Shown here: in pieces, positions 9,853 through 18,168 of the stretch
Layout of the letters: each line of letters starts with the position of its first letter
Position numbering within the stretch: position 1 is the stretch's first letter
From: Bacteroidota bacterium
Lineage (GTDB): Bacteria > Bacteroidota > Bacteroidia > Chitinophagales > UBA10324
DNA: 62,576 bases
NCBI GenBank assembly: GCA_014190575.1
Contig: BJGQ01000016.1
Span: 1 to 62,576, forward strand
Direction of reading: 5' to 3'
Translations under genes and position numbers: made by a program
Notes under the pieces: generated by a model
Databases searched by the model: none
What the model was told of the DNA's origin: nothing
The model's input: the letters and a program-made list of their open reading frames with translations, nothing else

Positions 9853-10236
9853 CTATTTCTTAGCTGCTACTTTTTTCTTTCCAGCTACTGTCTTGCGCTT
9901 TCCTTTACGGGTGCGCGAGTTAGTACGGGTGCGCTGACCGCGAACAGGCAATCCTTTACGATGGCGAATGCCACGGTAAGAACCAATGTCCATCAAACGC
10001 TTAATGTTTAATTGAATTTCTGAACGCAAAGCACCTTCAACTTTATAGTCTTCGGTGATAGTGGTACGGATACCATTCAAATCATTGTCGTCCCAGTCTT
10101 TTACTTTTTTTTCAGGATTAACACCTGCTTTCAAAAGTATTTTGCGTCCTGCTGAACGACCTATTCCAAATAAATAAGATAGACCGATATCGCCTCTTCT
10201 GTTTTTTGGTAAATCAACACCTGCTATTCTTGCCAT
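9853..10236 (-). CDS. rpsM: 30S ribosomal protein S13
   Basis: S13 sits in the head of the small subunit and touches the P-site tRNA and the intersubunit bridges. The 127-residue protein begins [20 protein letters not shown] and contains [20 protein letters not shown] (~92-111), the conserved C-terminal motif, followed by a Lys/Arg-rich tail. It is the third gene of the alpha operon after infA and rpmJ. Confidence 0.97.
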   Translation of the reverse strand: MARIAGVDLPKNRRGDIGLSYLFGIGRSAGRKILLKAGVNPEKKVKDWDDNDLNGIRTTITEDYKVEGALRSEIQLNIKRLMDIGSYRGIRHRKGLPVRGQRTRTNSRTRKGKRKTVAGKKKVAAKK

Positions 10237-10254
10237 TGATGGTTTATGGTTTTT

Positions 10255-10371
10255 TTAACCTTGTCTTTGTTTAAAACGGGGATTCTTTTTGTTAATCACA
10301 TACAGCTTGCCTTTTCTGCGAACTATTTTGCAATCAACACTGCGTTTTTTTATTGCTGCTCTTACTCTCAT
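10255..10371 (-). CDS. rpmJ: 50S ribosomal protein L36
   Basis: This 38-codon gene encodes [20 protein letters not shown] and then [18 protein letters not shown], which is L36 in full. The Cys in VDCKIVRR is retained, but the usual second zinc-ligand Cys/His set is replaced by Val, Tyr and Asn. This is therefore the zinc-free (C-minus) type common in Bacteroidota. It lies between infA and rpsM, the standard location. Confidence 0.95.
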   Translation of the reverse strand: MRVRAAIKKRSVDCKIVRRKGKLYVINKKNPRFKQRQG

Positions 10372-10379
10372 TGCTTCTC

Positions 10380-10598
10380 TTATTTAAAACGATAAGTAAT
10401 TCTTCCTCTTGTTAAGTCGTAAGGACTCATTTCCACTGACACTTTATCTCCGGGTAGAATGCGTATGTAGTGCATGCGCATTTTTCCTGAAATGGTGGCT
10501 AAAATCTCGTGCCCGTTCTCCAGTCTGACTCTAAACATGGCGTTTGAAAGCGCTTCTGTTATTGTTCCATCCTGCTTAATCAGGTCTTGTTTTGCCAT
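10380..10598 (-). CDS. infA: Translation initiation factor IF-1
   Basis: IF-1 blocks the ribosomal A site during initiation. The 72-residue protein is a single S1-like OB fold: [20 protein letters not shown] at the N-terminus, then [20 protein letters not shown] and a basic end. Length and sequence are standard. It is the first gene of the operon here and is preceded by its own promoter rather than by secY or map. Confidence 0.97.
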   Translation of the reverse strand: MAKQDLIKQDGTITEALSNAMFRVRLENGHEILATISGKMRMHYIRILPGDKVSVEMSPYDLTRGRITYRFK

Positions 10599-10642
10599 CC
10601 GGTTTTGTAAAAAATGAGGCCTCCCTTTAAAAAGAAGGGACG

Positions 10643-10673
10643 CAAAAGTAAAAAGTTAATTGATATTAACAAG
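10643..10673 (-). promoter_or_regulatory. Predicted housekeeping promoter of the alpha operon
   Basis: On the minus strand a -33 TTG (complement of 10670-10672) and a -7 element TACTTTTG (complement of 10643-10650) are 19 nt apart. This matches the Bacteroidota sigma-A consensus TTG-N19-TAnnTTTG. It leaves a leader of about 40 nt before infA, which contains a small hairpin (CCCTT / AAGGG at ~10622-10640). Confidence 0.65.
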
Positions 10674-10781
10674 TTAATGTTTAAAGTAATGCAATGGGTT
10701 TTTAACTATTAAAATAATCAGCAATCCTACACCTTTATAAGTTTCAATTAATGGTTATAATAATGTATAAAAAAATCCTTT

Positions 10782-10789
10782 TATTTTTG
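10782..10789 (+). promoter_or_regulatory. Candidate -7 element of the mscL promoter
   Basis: TATTTTTG fits TAnnTTTG and lies 20 nt before the mscL ATG. No clear -33 TTG is visible at the expected distance, so support is partial. Confidence 0.35.
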
Positions 10790-10809
10790 CAAAACTAAAA
10801 ATAAACACT

Positions 10810-11208
10810 ATGGGAATGATGAAAGAATTTAAGGAGTTTGCCATGCGCGGAAGCCTTGTTGATACTGCTGTTGCATTTGTAATGGGTGCTGCATTCGGAA
10901 AAATTGTATCATCATTTGTTGATGGAATGGTAATGCCGGTTGTTGGGTTACTCACCAGCGGCCAGGATTTCTCACAGCTGAGATATATTTTAAAAGAAGC
11001 AACAACAGACAAACCTGAAGTGGCAATTATGTATGGCACTTTTTTAACAGTGGTGCTTGATTTTATTATTGTAGCCTTTGCAGTATTCATGGTAATTAAG
11101 GCATTGAATGCTTCAAAGAAAAAAGAAGCGGCCGCACCGGCAGCACCTCCTGCGCCAAGCAACGAAGAAAAATTATTGATGGAAATTCGTGATGCACTGA
11201 AGAAGTAA
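10810..11208 (+). CDS. mscL: Large-conductance mechanosensitive channel
   Basis: MscL is a homopentameric inner-membrane valve that opens under membrane tension and releases solutes on hypo-osmotic shock. The 132-residue protein has the amphipathic N-terminal helix (MKEFKEFAMRGSLVDTAVAF), TM1 (~15-45, with VAFVMGAAFGKIVSSFVDG), a periplasmic loop, TM2 (~70-98) and a C-terminal helix bundle (EEKLLMEIRDALKK). An Ala/Pro-rich linker (AAAPAAPPAPSNEE) joins TM2 to that helix. It is a single gene divergent from infA. Confidence 0.95.
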   Translation: MGMMKEFKEFAMRGSLVDTAVAFVMGAAFGKIVSSFVDGMVMPVVGLLTSGQDFSQLRYILKEATTDKPEVAIMYGTFLTVVLDFIIVAFAVFMVIKALNASKKKEAAAPAAPPAPSNEEKLLMEIRDALKK

Positions 11209-11336
11209 ATCATTATTAATATTTCTTAGAAATCATTGCTTTAAATAAGCAGTGATTAAAATTTTATTTCTGACTTATCTCATCATTTGAATTTGTGAGA
11301 TGAGTTGTTTTATTTGCAATTCTTAAAATCATTATC

Positions 11337-12275
11337 ATGCGTAAATTTTTTTTACTGTCAATCATTTTTATTTCTTGTACATCAGCATTCGCTCAAACTG
11401 TTAAAGATACAAGCTGGAAAAAAGGTGGGTTCTTCGCTCTCAACCTATCACAAACACAATATAACAACTGGGCTGGCGGAGGCGAAAACTCATTAGCCAT
11501 AAATGGAATGCTCAATGCGTTTTATAATTACAAAGTTGAAAAAACAACATGGGAAAATTCACTCGACCTTGGGTATGGAATGGTTAAACTTTCGAATAAT
11601 CCGTTGAGAAAGAGTGATGATAAAATGGAATTGAATTCGAAGTATGGTAAACTAGCAAAAGGAAAATTCTTTTACAGTGGTATGTTAAATTTCAAATCAC
11701 AGTTTACTCCAGGTTATAATTATCCGGATGATACCAACGCGATTTCAACTTTCCTTGCTCCGGCTACAGCAATAGTTGCACTTGGAATGGATTACAAACC
11801 ATGCGATTATTTTTCGCTGTTCCTCTCTCCAGCAACGGGTAAATTCACCTTTGTTAATAATCAAGATATTGCTGATTCAGGATTATATGGAAATAAACCT
11901 GCGTATTTGGATTCAACAACCAATACAATTGTTCATGGAAAAAAATCGCGGGCAGAGTTCGGTGCGTCACTCAGTGCAAAATTCCAAAAAGATATTTTTA
12001 AGAATGTAAATCTTCTTGCTAAATTGAATTTGTTCGACAACTACACTGATGAAGTTTCAGCCAACCGTGGAAACATTGATGTGAACTTTGAAGGGTTGCT
12101 TACATTAAAAGTGAACAAATTACTTTCAGCAAGTATTTACGGAAATATTTTGTACGACGATAATATTCTGATTCCGTTATACTCTGATGTAAACGGAGTA
12201 AAAACTCAAACCGGCAGTGGTAAGAGGGTACAGATTAAAGATGTGATTGGTGTTGGGTTTGCTTATAAATTCTGA
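11337..12275 (+). CDS. DUF3078 family outer-membrane protein
   Basis: The 312-residue protein has a Sec signal peptide ending near SAFAQ (residue ~20). The mature part begins DTSWKKGGFFALNLSQTQYN followed by NWAGGGENS, the hallmark of DUF3078. The rest is rich in alternating beta-strand stretches and ends in an aromatic residue (VGFAYKF), as in outer-membrane barrels. Function is unknown; a structural or porin-like role is only inferred. Confidence 0.8.
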   Translation: MRKFFLLSIIFISCTSAFAQTVKDTSWKKGGFFALNLSQTQYNNWAGGGENSLAINGMLNAFYNYKVEKTTWENSLDLGYGMVKLSNNPLRKSDDKMELNSKYGKLAKGKFFYSGMLNFKSQFTPGYNYPDDTNAISTFLAPATAIVALGMDYKPCDYFSLFLSPATGKFTFVNNQDIADSGLYGNKPAYLDSTTNTIVHGKKSRAEFGASLSAKFQKDIFKNVNLLAKLNLFDNYTDEVSANRGNIDVNFEGLLTLKVNKLLSASIYGNILYDDNILIPLYSDVNGVKTQTGSGKRVQIKDVIGVGFAYKF

Positions 12276-12420
12276 TAAGTATTTTTTTAGAAATTGAATT
12301 AATAACTCCTTTCAATTATTCCGATCTGAAAAGTTGATTTCAACTTTTTATTTCGAAGTTTCTTTTACATTCGTTTCCATTGAGATTACAACTGATTAAA
12401 AGTTGAAACCTCATTTTTTT

Positions 12421-14334
12421 ATGGATGAATCAATTGAAATAATTCAACAAAAACTTTCATTAACCACTAAACAATATAAAACTGTAACACTTTTTATATG
12501 TGCAATTTTATTTTTCATTTTACCAATTGCAAGTTTTCAGGTTGGCATTCCGGGCGATGAACCAATAGATACTCAATATGGTATTGAATCATTAAATTTT
12601 TATAAAAGTTTAGGTAGCGATACTTCATTCGTAACCCTAACTGCACTGAACAAACAAACTTTTCCTTATCAAAAATATTATGGTTCATTATTCGAAGCAG
12701 GAAGCGTTGAAATTTCATTGCTTTTGGGAACACCGATTTATAAAACGCGACATATTCTAATAGCCCTTTGCGGTGCAATATTGATATTATTCACAGTGCT
12801 TTTTACTGCTGAATTAAATGGATGGATGGCAGCTTTCATTTCTGTATTGTTACTTATTTCTTCCCCAACTTTAATTGGCAATAGTTATTTTAATTCAAAA
12901 GATATTCCAATGGCTATGGGATTTATAGCGGCTCTATATTTTTTTATAAAATTGTTAAAACAACTCCCTTCCTATTCTTTACTCACTATAACTGGTTGCA
13001 TAGCGGGCATTGCATTTACAATTGGAATTAGAATAGGTGGTTTTATGCTGGTTGGTTATCTGATAGTATTCCTTCTTTATTTTATTTCTGATAATGATGA
13101 AGTTCGAAAGCAATTAGTTTCTTCTCCAAAAAAAATTATCCGATTTCTCTTCACAATATTTATGATTTGTTTTTTAGGATTGTTCATTGGCTGTTTATTT
13201 TATCCGAATTTTTTTCTTCATGGATTCAATCACATCAGTGAGGCCATGTCAATTGCAAAAAGATTTCCGGTAAAAATTCTAATGCTCTTTCGTGGCGAAT
13301 TAATTTATGCAAACGAAATAAAATGGAATTACCTGCCAATATCTATGGGAATTACTTTCCCAATTACTGTATTGATTGGGATTTTAATTTTTTATATTCT
13401 GGTATTTATCCGTCGCAAAATATTTTCATGGCAAGATTTTATTCTTGTTTACTGTGTTTTGTTTTTATTGGTTTATGTAGCTGTAACTCATCTGCTGATT
13501 TATAATAGTTGGAGACATGTCATGTTTATTTATCCTGTAGTTATTGCAACCGCAGCAATAGGATATTCCCGCTTTTATTTATCAATAAAAAAAACAACTC
13601 TTCGTGCATTACTAATATTATTTTTTGCAGCAATGACAATAAAAACATTAGCCTGGATGGTGATTAACCATCCATACGAATACATTTATTTTAATGAAAT
13701 TGAAGGTGGAGTTAAAGGTGCTTATGGAAATTATGATACCGATTACCAGCAACTTGCCTCTTCTGAATCTTTTCAGTGGCTATTACATTCCAAAGAATTT
13801 ATGAACGACACAGTAAAAAACAAAATTCTATTAACTAATAACATTGCATTGATGTGTGTTCCTCAATATTTAAAAGATTCAATTGAAATAAAACAAACAA
13901 GTTTTTTGCGAATGAATTACCGACCGATGAATTATGCAATTCTTTCCACAATTTATCTTGAAAAAGATTTAATTAAAAATTTCTTTCCACCAAAAAAAGT
14001 CATTCATGAAGTGAAAGTGGATGGTGTTCCAATATCGGTTGTAATAAAAAGGGAAAACAATTTTTTGATAAAAGGGAAGTACTATTTCGATCAGTCACAA
14101 CTCGATTCTGCCTTTAATTATTTGTTGAAAGCAAATGCGTATGATGATAACGATTTTAGAATATGGCCGTTACTAGGTCATTGTTATTTTCTGAAAGGTT
14201 ATCCCCATTATGCGCTGGACTTGACTAATCGGTATATTCATTATTTTCCCGATGACTCAGAAGTTCTTCATGAATTGAATTTAATTCATGAAAAAGCAGA
14301 CAGCGCAATGGGAATAAATAATAACAGACAATAA
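12421..14334 (+). CDS. GT-C fold glycosyltransferase-like membrane protein with C-terminal TPR-like helices
   Basis: The 637-residue protein has a long hydrophobic part with about ten membrane helices (residues ~20-420). The first periplasmic loop contains VGIPGDEPIDTQYG, whose acidic pair resembles the catalytic Asp/Glu of ArnT/PMT (GT39) and related GT-C enzymes. A soluble C-terminal part (~430-637) ends with two TPR-like helix pairs (YYFDQSQLDSAFNYLLKANA). A start six codons upstream would use TTG; the ATG is preferred. The lipid-linked sugar donor and target are unknown. It resembles the TMTC-like protein at the start of the window in layout but not closely in sequence. Confidence 0.65.
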   Translation: MDESIEIIQQKLSLTTKQYKTVTLFICAILFFILPIASFQVGIPGDEPIDTQYGIESLNFYKSLGSDTSFVTLTALNKQTFPYQKYYGSLFEAGSVEISLLLGTPIYKTRHILIALCGAILILFTVLFTAELNGWMAAFISVLLLISSPTLIGNSYFNSKDIPMAMGFIAALYFFIKLLKQLPSYSLLTITGCIAGIAFTIGIRIGGFMLVGYLIVFLLYFISDNDEVRKQLVSSPKKIIRFLFTIFMICFLGLFIGCLFYPNFFLHGFNHISEAMSIAKRFPVKILMLFRGELIYANEIKWNYLPISMGITFPITVLIGILIFYILVFIRRKIFSWQDFILVYCVLFLLVYVAVTHLLIYNSWRHVMFIYPVVIATAAIGYSRFYLSIKKTTLRALLILFFAAMTIKTLAWMVINHPYEYIYFNEIEGGVKGAYGNYDTDYQQLASSESFQWLLHSKEFMNDTVKNKILLTNNIALMCVPQYLKDSIEIKQTSFLRMNYRPMNYAILSTIYLEKDLIKNFFPPKKVIHEVKVDGVPISVVIKRENNFLIKGKYYFDQSQLDSAFNYLLKANAYDDNDFRIWPLLGHCYFLKGYPHYALDLTNRYIHYFPDDSEVLHELNLIHEKADSAMGINNNRQ

Positions 14335-14437
14335 GATTTTAAAATAAGAAAAGACTTTCTAAAAATTTCTGTTTTTTTAAAAGTGAAAATGCAATCGTTA
14401 AGCTGCGCATGCAAATGAAATTGATGCAGAAATAAAA

Positions 14438-15430
14438 TTAACTATTCAATGTGTTCCAAATCATCTCTTTCATTTTATCTATGCCTTCCTTTTTATAAGC
14501 TGAAATAAAAATATGAGGAATTTTTTTAGGCAATTCTTTTTTAACAAGTTTTAATATTTCTTCATCAGCTAAATCGCATTTTGAAATCACGAGCATCCGT
14601 TGTTTGTGAAGTAACTCAGGATTGTATTGCTCCAGCTCGTTTAACAATATTTCGTACTCAGCTTTAATGTCATTGCAATCAACCGGCACCACAAAAAGCA
14701 ACATCGAATTTCTTTCAATGTGGCGCAGAAAGCGATGACCTAAACCCTTGCCTTCATGCGCGCCTTCAATAATTCCGGGAAGGTCGGCCATCACAAAAGA
14801 TTTATTGTCTTTGTACTGAACCATACCCAGATTGGGAACAAGAGTGGTGAATGCATAATTGGCAATCTCCGGTTTGGCGGCACTCACAACAGAAAGCAAG
14901 GTTGACTTACCTGCATTCGGAAAACCTACCAACCCAACATCAGCCAATAATTTTAATTCCAGAATTTTCCAACCTTCTTCCAAAGGTTCACCGGGTTGTG
15001 CGTGTCGCGGAGTTTGCTTGGTTGGCGTTTTGAAATTGTAATTTCCTAAGCCGCCTCTTCCTCCTTTCACTAAAATTCTTTTTTCTCCTTCCTTAGTTAT
15101 TTCAAAAAGAATTTTTCCAGTATCGAAATCTTTTGCAACTGTTCCGAGCGGAACATCGAGAATAATATCTTTCCCCGAAGCACCGGTACTTAAATTGGAA
15201 CTACCCGGTTCACCATCATCGGCATGAATGTGCTTGCGATATTTTAAATGCAATAAAGTCCACAACTGCTGATTGCCTCGTAAAATAATGTGCGCGCCGC
15301 GACCACCATCACCACCATCGGGCCCGCCCATAGCAGTGTTTTTATCACGACGCAAATGCGAAGCGCCTGGTCCACCAGCTCCGCTTCTGCAAAATATTTT
15401 TACATAATCAACGAAATTGCTTCCTTCCAA
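14438..15430 (-). CDS. obg: GTPase Obg (CgtA), ribosome assembly
   Basis: Obg is a GTPase that binds the 50S subunit late in assembly and links growth to the stringent response. The 330-residue protein has the Gly-rich Obg domain (~1-158: [27 protein letters not shown]) and a G domain (~160-330) with P-loop [25 protein letters not shown] for switch II, and SKCDL as G4. The C-terminal OCT domain is absent, as in many Bacteroidota. It lies 5 nt downstream of adk, so the two form an operon. Confidence 0.95.
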   Translation of the reverse strand: MEGSNFVDYVKIFCRSGAGGPGASHLRRDKNTAMGGPDGGDGGRGAHIILRGNQQLWTLLHLKYRKHIHADDGEPGSSNLSTGASGKDIILDVPLGTVAKDFDTGKILFEITKEGEKRILVKGGRGGLGNYNFKTPTKQTPRHAQPGEPLEEGWKILELKLLADVGLVGFPNAGKSTLLSVVSAAKPEIANYAFTTLVPNLGMVQYKDNKSFVMADLPGIIEGAHEGKGLGHRFLRHIERNSMLLFVVPVDCNDIKAEYEILLNELEQYNPELLHKQRMLVISKCDLADEEILKLVKKELPKKIPHIFISAYKKEGIDKMKEMIWNTLNS

Positions 15431-15435
15431 TTTTT

Positions 15436-16017
15436 CTAAGAGAGTTTATTCATCTCGTCGCAAAGGTGCGCGAATATTTCGTCAATAGTACCGACACCTC
15501 GAATGGAAATAAATTTTTTCTGCGCGAGATAGAAATCAGCAAGGGGGGCAGTTTGATTATAATATACTTTCAATCGATTACGAACTACTTCTTCATTTGA
15601 ATCATCACTTCTTCCACTTGTTAATCCTCGATTGATTAATCGTTTCACTAATTCTTCATCATTTACTTCTAACGACAACACAACATTGATGCTTGAATTT
15701 TTCTTTTCAAGAAATTCATCTAATGCCTCGGCTTGCGGAACAGTACGCGGAAAACCATCAAAAATAATTCCCTGCATTTCTGAAGTAAGGTTGCTATCGG
15801 CATAATTACCGAGCATGCGAATCGTTAATTCGTCAGGTACCAATTTACCTGCATCTAAATATTGTTTTACTTCTTTACCAATTGCAGTTTCATTTTTTAT
15901 TTCACTTCGGAATATATCGCCGGTGCTGATGTGCAACAGCTTAAAGTGTTCCCTGAGCAATTGTGCCTGGGTTCCCTTTCCACTGCCCGGAGGTCCGAAT
16001 AAAATAATGTTCAACAT
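15436..16017 (-). CDS. adk: Adenylate kinase
   Basis: Adk catalyses ATP + AMP to 2 ADP in the cytoplasm. The 193-residue protein has the P-loop [10 protein letters not shown] (~7-16), the AMP-binding segment STGDIFRSE, the [10 protein letters not shown] motif (~88) and the LID region [14 protein letters not shown]. The LID is the short zinc-free kind, which explains a length below the 214 of E. coli. It is the first gene of an adk-obg operon, an arrangement typical of Bacteroidota. Confidence 0.95.
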   Translation of the reverse strand: MLNIILFGPPGSGKGTQAQLLREHFKLLHISTGDIFRSEIKNETAIGKEVKQYLDAGKLVPDELTIRMLGNYADSNLTSEMQGIIFDGFPRTVPQAEALDEFLEKKNSSINVVLSLEVNDEELVKRLINRGLTSGRSDDSNEEVVRNRLKVYYNQTAPLADFYLAQKKFISIRGVGTIDEIFAHLCDEMNKLS

Positions 16018-16020
16018 GTA

Positions 16021-16430
16021 AATTGATTAAATGCAAATGTGTTCAGACAATTTCAGAATTCAAAGGTCAAAAGTCAGAAAGAGAATAAATATTTTTTTTA
16101 AGCATTGGAAATTTGTTGAGAATGAGTTTGCCAATGAGCCATAAAAAATACAGATAGGCACTGAAAGTTTCATTTGTAACAAATGAGCAATTTTCCGTTG
16201 TAATAAAGAATGAGGAACTTAAACTGTGTTATTGTTGCCAATAGTATTGGGATGAATGCTGTTATGATTTTAATCAACCTGTATAGCGTTATCTTCACCG
16301 ACTGGAATACTAGTAGAAATCAAAAGCAATCCAATTGAAATCTGAAATACTATATTCACCAACAGAATTGTTCTTCTTTTTTATAATTGATAAAGAAACA
16401 CAATCTGAAAATTAACTTCAATTTTCATTA
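16021..16430. other. Intergenic region between adk and the desaturase
   Basis: A 410-nt divergent gap. It holds a heptameric repeat near adk (16053-16080), the inverted repeat TCATTTG-TAA-CAAATGA (16170-16186) and a 42-codon ATG frame (16210-16338) for which I see no homology. No RNA gene or strong promoter stands out. Regulatory function for the inverted repeat is possible but unproven. Confidence 0.4.
16053..16080. repeat. Heptameric tandem repeat TCAAARG x4 upstream of adk
   Basis: Units TCAGAAT, TCAAAGG, TCAAAAG, TCAGAAA follow each other without gaps, 36 nt from the adk start. It has the same period as five other tracts in the window but a different word. Confidence 0.7.
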
Positions 16431-17558
16431 ATGGAATTTACAGCAGAAAATAAACCAACTACCCCCAATCTCAAATTCGCTCATTCTTCGAATGAATTTT
16501 ATTCCGAAGTAAAAAATCGGGTTCATCAGTATTTTCAAAAAAATAACCTTTCCACTCATGCTGATTATCGCATGGTAATTAAATCGGTCGTTTTATTGGG
16601 AACATTTATAGGGACTTATCTTTTATTTTTTACCGGTTGGATGAATGGATGGCAGGCACTCATTGCCTGTTTTGTACTCGGAATCAGTTCAGCCGGAATT
16701 GGTTTTTCGGTTGCGCATGATGCAATTCACGGCGCTTATTCTTCTAATTCAAAATTGAATTATGCCCTTGGCTTAACAATGAATTTGATAGGAGGAAACA
16801 AATATGTATGGAGCATCACTCACAATATTATTCACCATACTTATACCAATATTCATGGTTATGATGAAGACTTAGAAGTTTTTCCTGCTGCAATCAGAAT
16901 GTCAACAAATCAGGAGCGTAAACCAATTCATCGTATTCAGCATTTTACTGCTTTTATACTTTATGGATTTGCCGTTATTTTTTGGGTGCTTTTTAAAGAT
17001 TTCAAAAAAATCTCGCAAGAAAGTATAGGCCCATATAAAATTAAGAAACATCCAAGAACCGAATTATTGGTTTTGTTTTTAACAAAAGCAATTTATTACA
17101 CCTACATTTTTGTTTTGCCTTTAGTGTTTCTGCATTATACCTGGTGGCAATTTCTTATTGGGTACCTCAGCATTTATTTAACTGCTGGTATGATTCTCGG
17201 AATTGTTTTTCAGATGGCACATGTAGTTCAGGATTTAGATTTCCCAATGCCAAAAAATAATGGAGTGATTGATAATAATTGGGCAATTCATCAAATGCAC
17301 ACCACTGCAAATTTTGCAATGGACAGTTTTATAGTAAACTGGTTTGTAGGCGGATTAAACTTCCAGGTGGAGCATCATCTGTTTCCGAAAGTTTGCCATG
17401 TGCATTATCCGGTCATCAGCAAAATTGTGCAACAGACTGCGAAAGAATATAAAGTGCCGTATCACTACAACCGCACTTTCGCTGATGCCATTCGCTCGCA
17501 TTACAGAATGCTGAAGGAATTGGGAAGACCTGTTCCGAAGACTGTTACAGCAGTTTAG
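16431..17558 (+). CDS. Membrane fatty acid desaturase (acyl-lipid or acyl-CoA type)
   Basis: The enzyme introduces a double bond into a fatty acyl chain with a membrane di-iron centre. The 375-residue protein has the three His boxes: HDAIH (96-100), HNIIHH (131-136) and QVEHH (312-316). The Q-x-x-H-H third box is typical of front-end (delta-6-like, linoleoyl-CoA) desaturases. Four or more hydrophobic segments lie between the boxes. There is no cytochrome b5 domain, so electrons must come from a separate donor. Regioselectivity cannot be read from the sequence. The two small genes behind it run in the same direction, 10 nt apart. Confidence 0.88.
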   Translation: MEFTAENKPTTPNLKFAHSSNEFYSEVKNRVHQYFQKNNLSTHADYRMVIKSVVLLGTFIGTYLLFFTGWMNGWQALIACFVLGISSAGIGFSVAHDAIHGAYSSNSKLNYALGLTMNLIGGNKYVWSITHNIIHHTYTNIHGYDEDLEVFPAAIRMSTNQERKPIHRIQHFTAFILYGFAVIFWVLFKDFKKISQESIGPYKIKKHPRTELLVLFLTKAIYYTYIFVLPLVFLHYTWWQFLIGYLSIYLTAGMILGIVFQMAHVVQDLDFPMPKNNGVIDNNWAIHQMHTTANFAMDSFIVNWFVGGLNFQVEHHLFPKVCHVHYPVISKIVQQTAKEYKVPYHYNRTFADAIRSHYRMLKELGRPVPKTVTAV

Positions 17559-17568
17559 TTCTTAGAAA

Positions 17569-17904
17569 ATGAAGTTGACTGAAAAGTTTACGATAGAAAT
17601 ACCGGAGAAGAAAATTATCGGATATGTTCTTTCGATGAGTCGCAAATTGGGAAGTCACAAAGCAAATTATTTCAAATCGTATGGTTACACTTCGAAAAAT
17701 TCATTTGAATTTATTCAGGCTATAAAAAATCTTGTTGACGAAAATGAAATTGTTTCTGAAACCCAAAATAAATTTGGGGTTAGTTATGTGGTGGATGGAA
17801 AAATAAAATCTCCATCTAAAAAAATGATTGTATTAAGAACCGCCTGGATAGTGGAGAAGAAAAGTAAAGTTGCGAGATTGATTACAGTTTTTCCGAAAAA
17901 ATAA
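17569..17904 (+). CDS. DUF6883-like small protein
   Basis: The 111-residue cytoplasmic protein matches what I recall of DUF6883: a start with KIIGYVLSMSRKLGSHKANY, a middle YGYTSKNSFEF, then GVSYVVDGKI and an end with RTAWIVEKKSKVARLITVFP. DUF6883 proteins have no established biochemical function; they occur alone, fused to larger toxins, and beside DUF4926 genes. The gene lies 10 nt after the desaturase and 16 nt before a DUF4926-like gene. The pair resembles a two-gene cassette, which is inference. No signal peptide or membrane segment is present. Confidence 0.6.
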   Translation: MKLTEKFTIEIPEKKIIGYVLSMSRKLGSHKANYFKSYGYTSKNSFEFIQAIKNLVDENEIVSETQNKFGVSYVVDGKIKSPSKKMIVLRTAWIVEKKSKVARLITVFPKK

Positions 17905-17920
17905 ATTTAATTTTACATCC

Positions 17921-18148
17921 ATGATAAACGAACTTGATGTTGTGATATTAAAAGTTGATTTGCCGGAGCATCATCTTACCACTGGTGACTTAGGCACTGT
18001 AGTTCATGTATATCAAAAACAAAAAGGATTTGAAGTGGAGTTTACTGCAACTGATGGTTCCACTCTCGCTGTTGTTACACTTCTTCCAACTCAAATCAGA
18101 TTAGCTTCTGCTAAGAAGGAAATATTTCATGTCAGGAAAGTTGCCTGA
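17921..18148 (+). CDS. DUF4926-like small protein
   Basis: The 75-residue protein fits DUF4926: ELDVVILKVDLPEHHLTTGD, then GTVVHVY, an acidic beta-strand segment (FEVEFTATDGSTLAVVTL) and a variable tail. The fold is probably a small SH3-like barrel. The family is often next to DUF6883, as here with a 16-nt gap, and has been suspected to be a partner or immunity-type protein. Its role is not demonstrated. Confidence 0.65.
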   Translation: MINELDVVILKVDLPEHHLTTGDLGTVVHVYQKQKGFEVEFTATDGSTLAVVTLLPTQIRLASAKKEIFHVRKVA

Positions 18149-18168
18149 GTTTATTTATTGAGTTCAAT

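Noticed and set aside
10755-11213. 152-residue minus-strand frame opposite mscL
   Set aside because: It is the reverse of a clearly coding mscL. The mscL frame has all family motifs, while the antisense product matches nothing I know.
16210-16338. 42-codon ATG frame in the adk-desaturase gap
   Set aside because: Only weak hydrophobic character and no recognisable homology; not supported as a gene.
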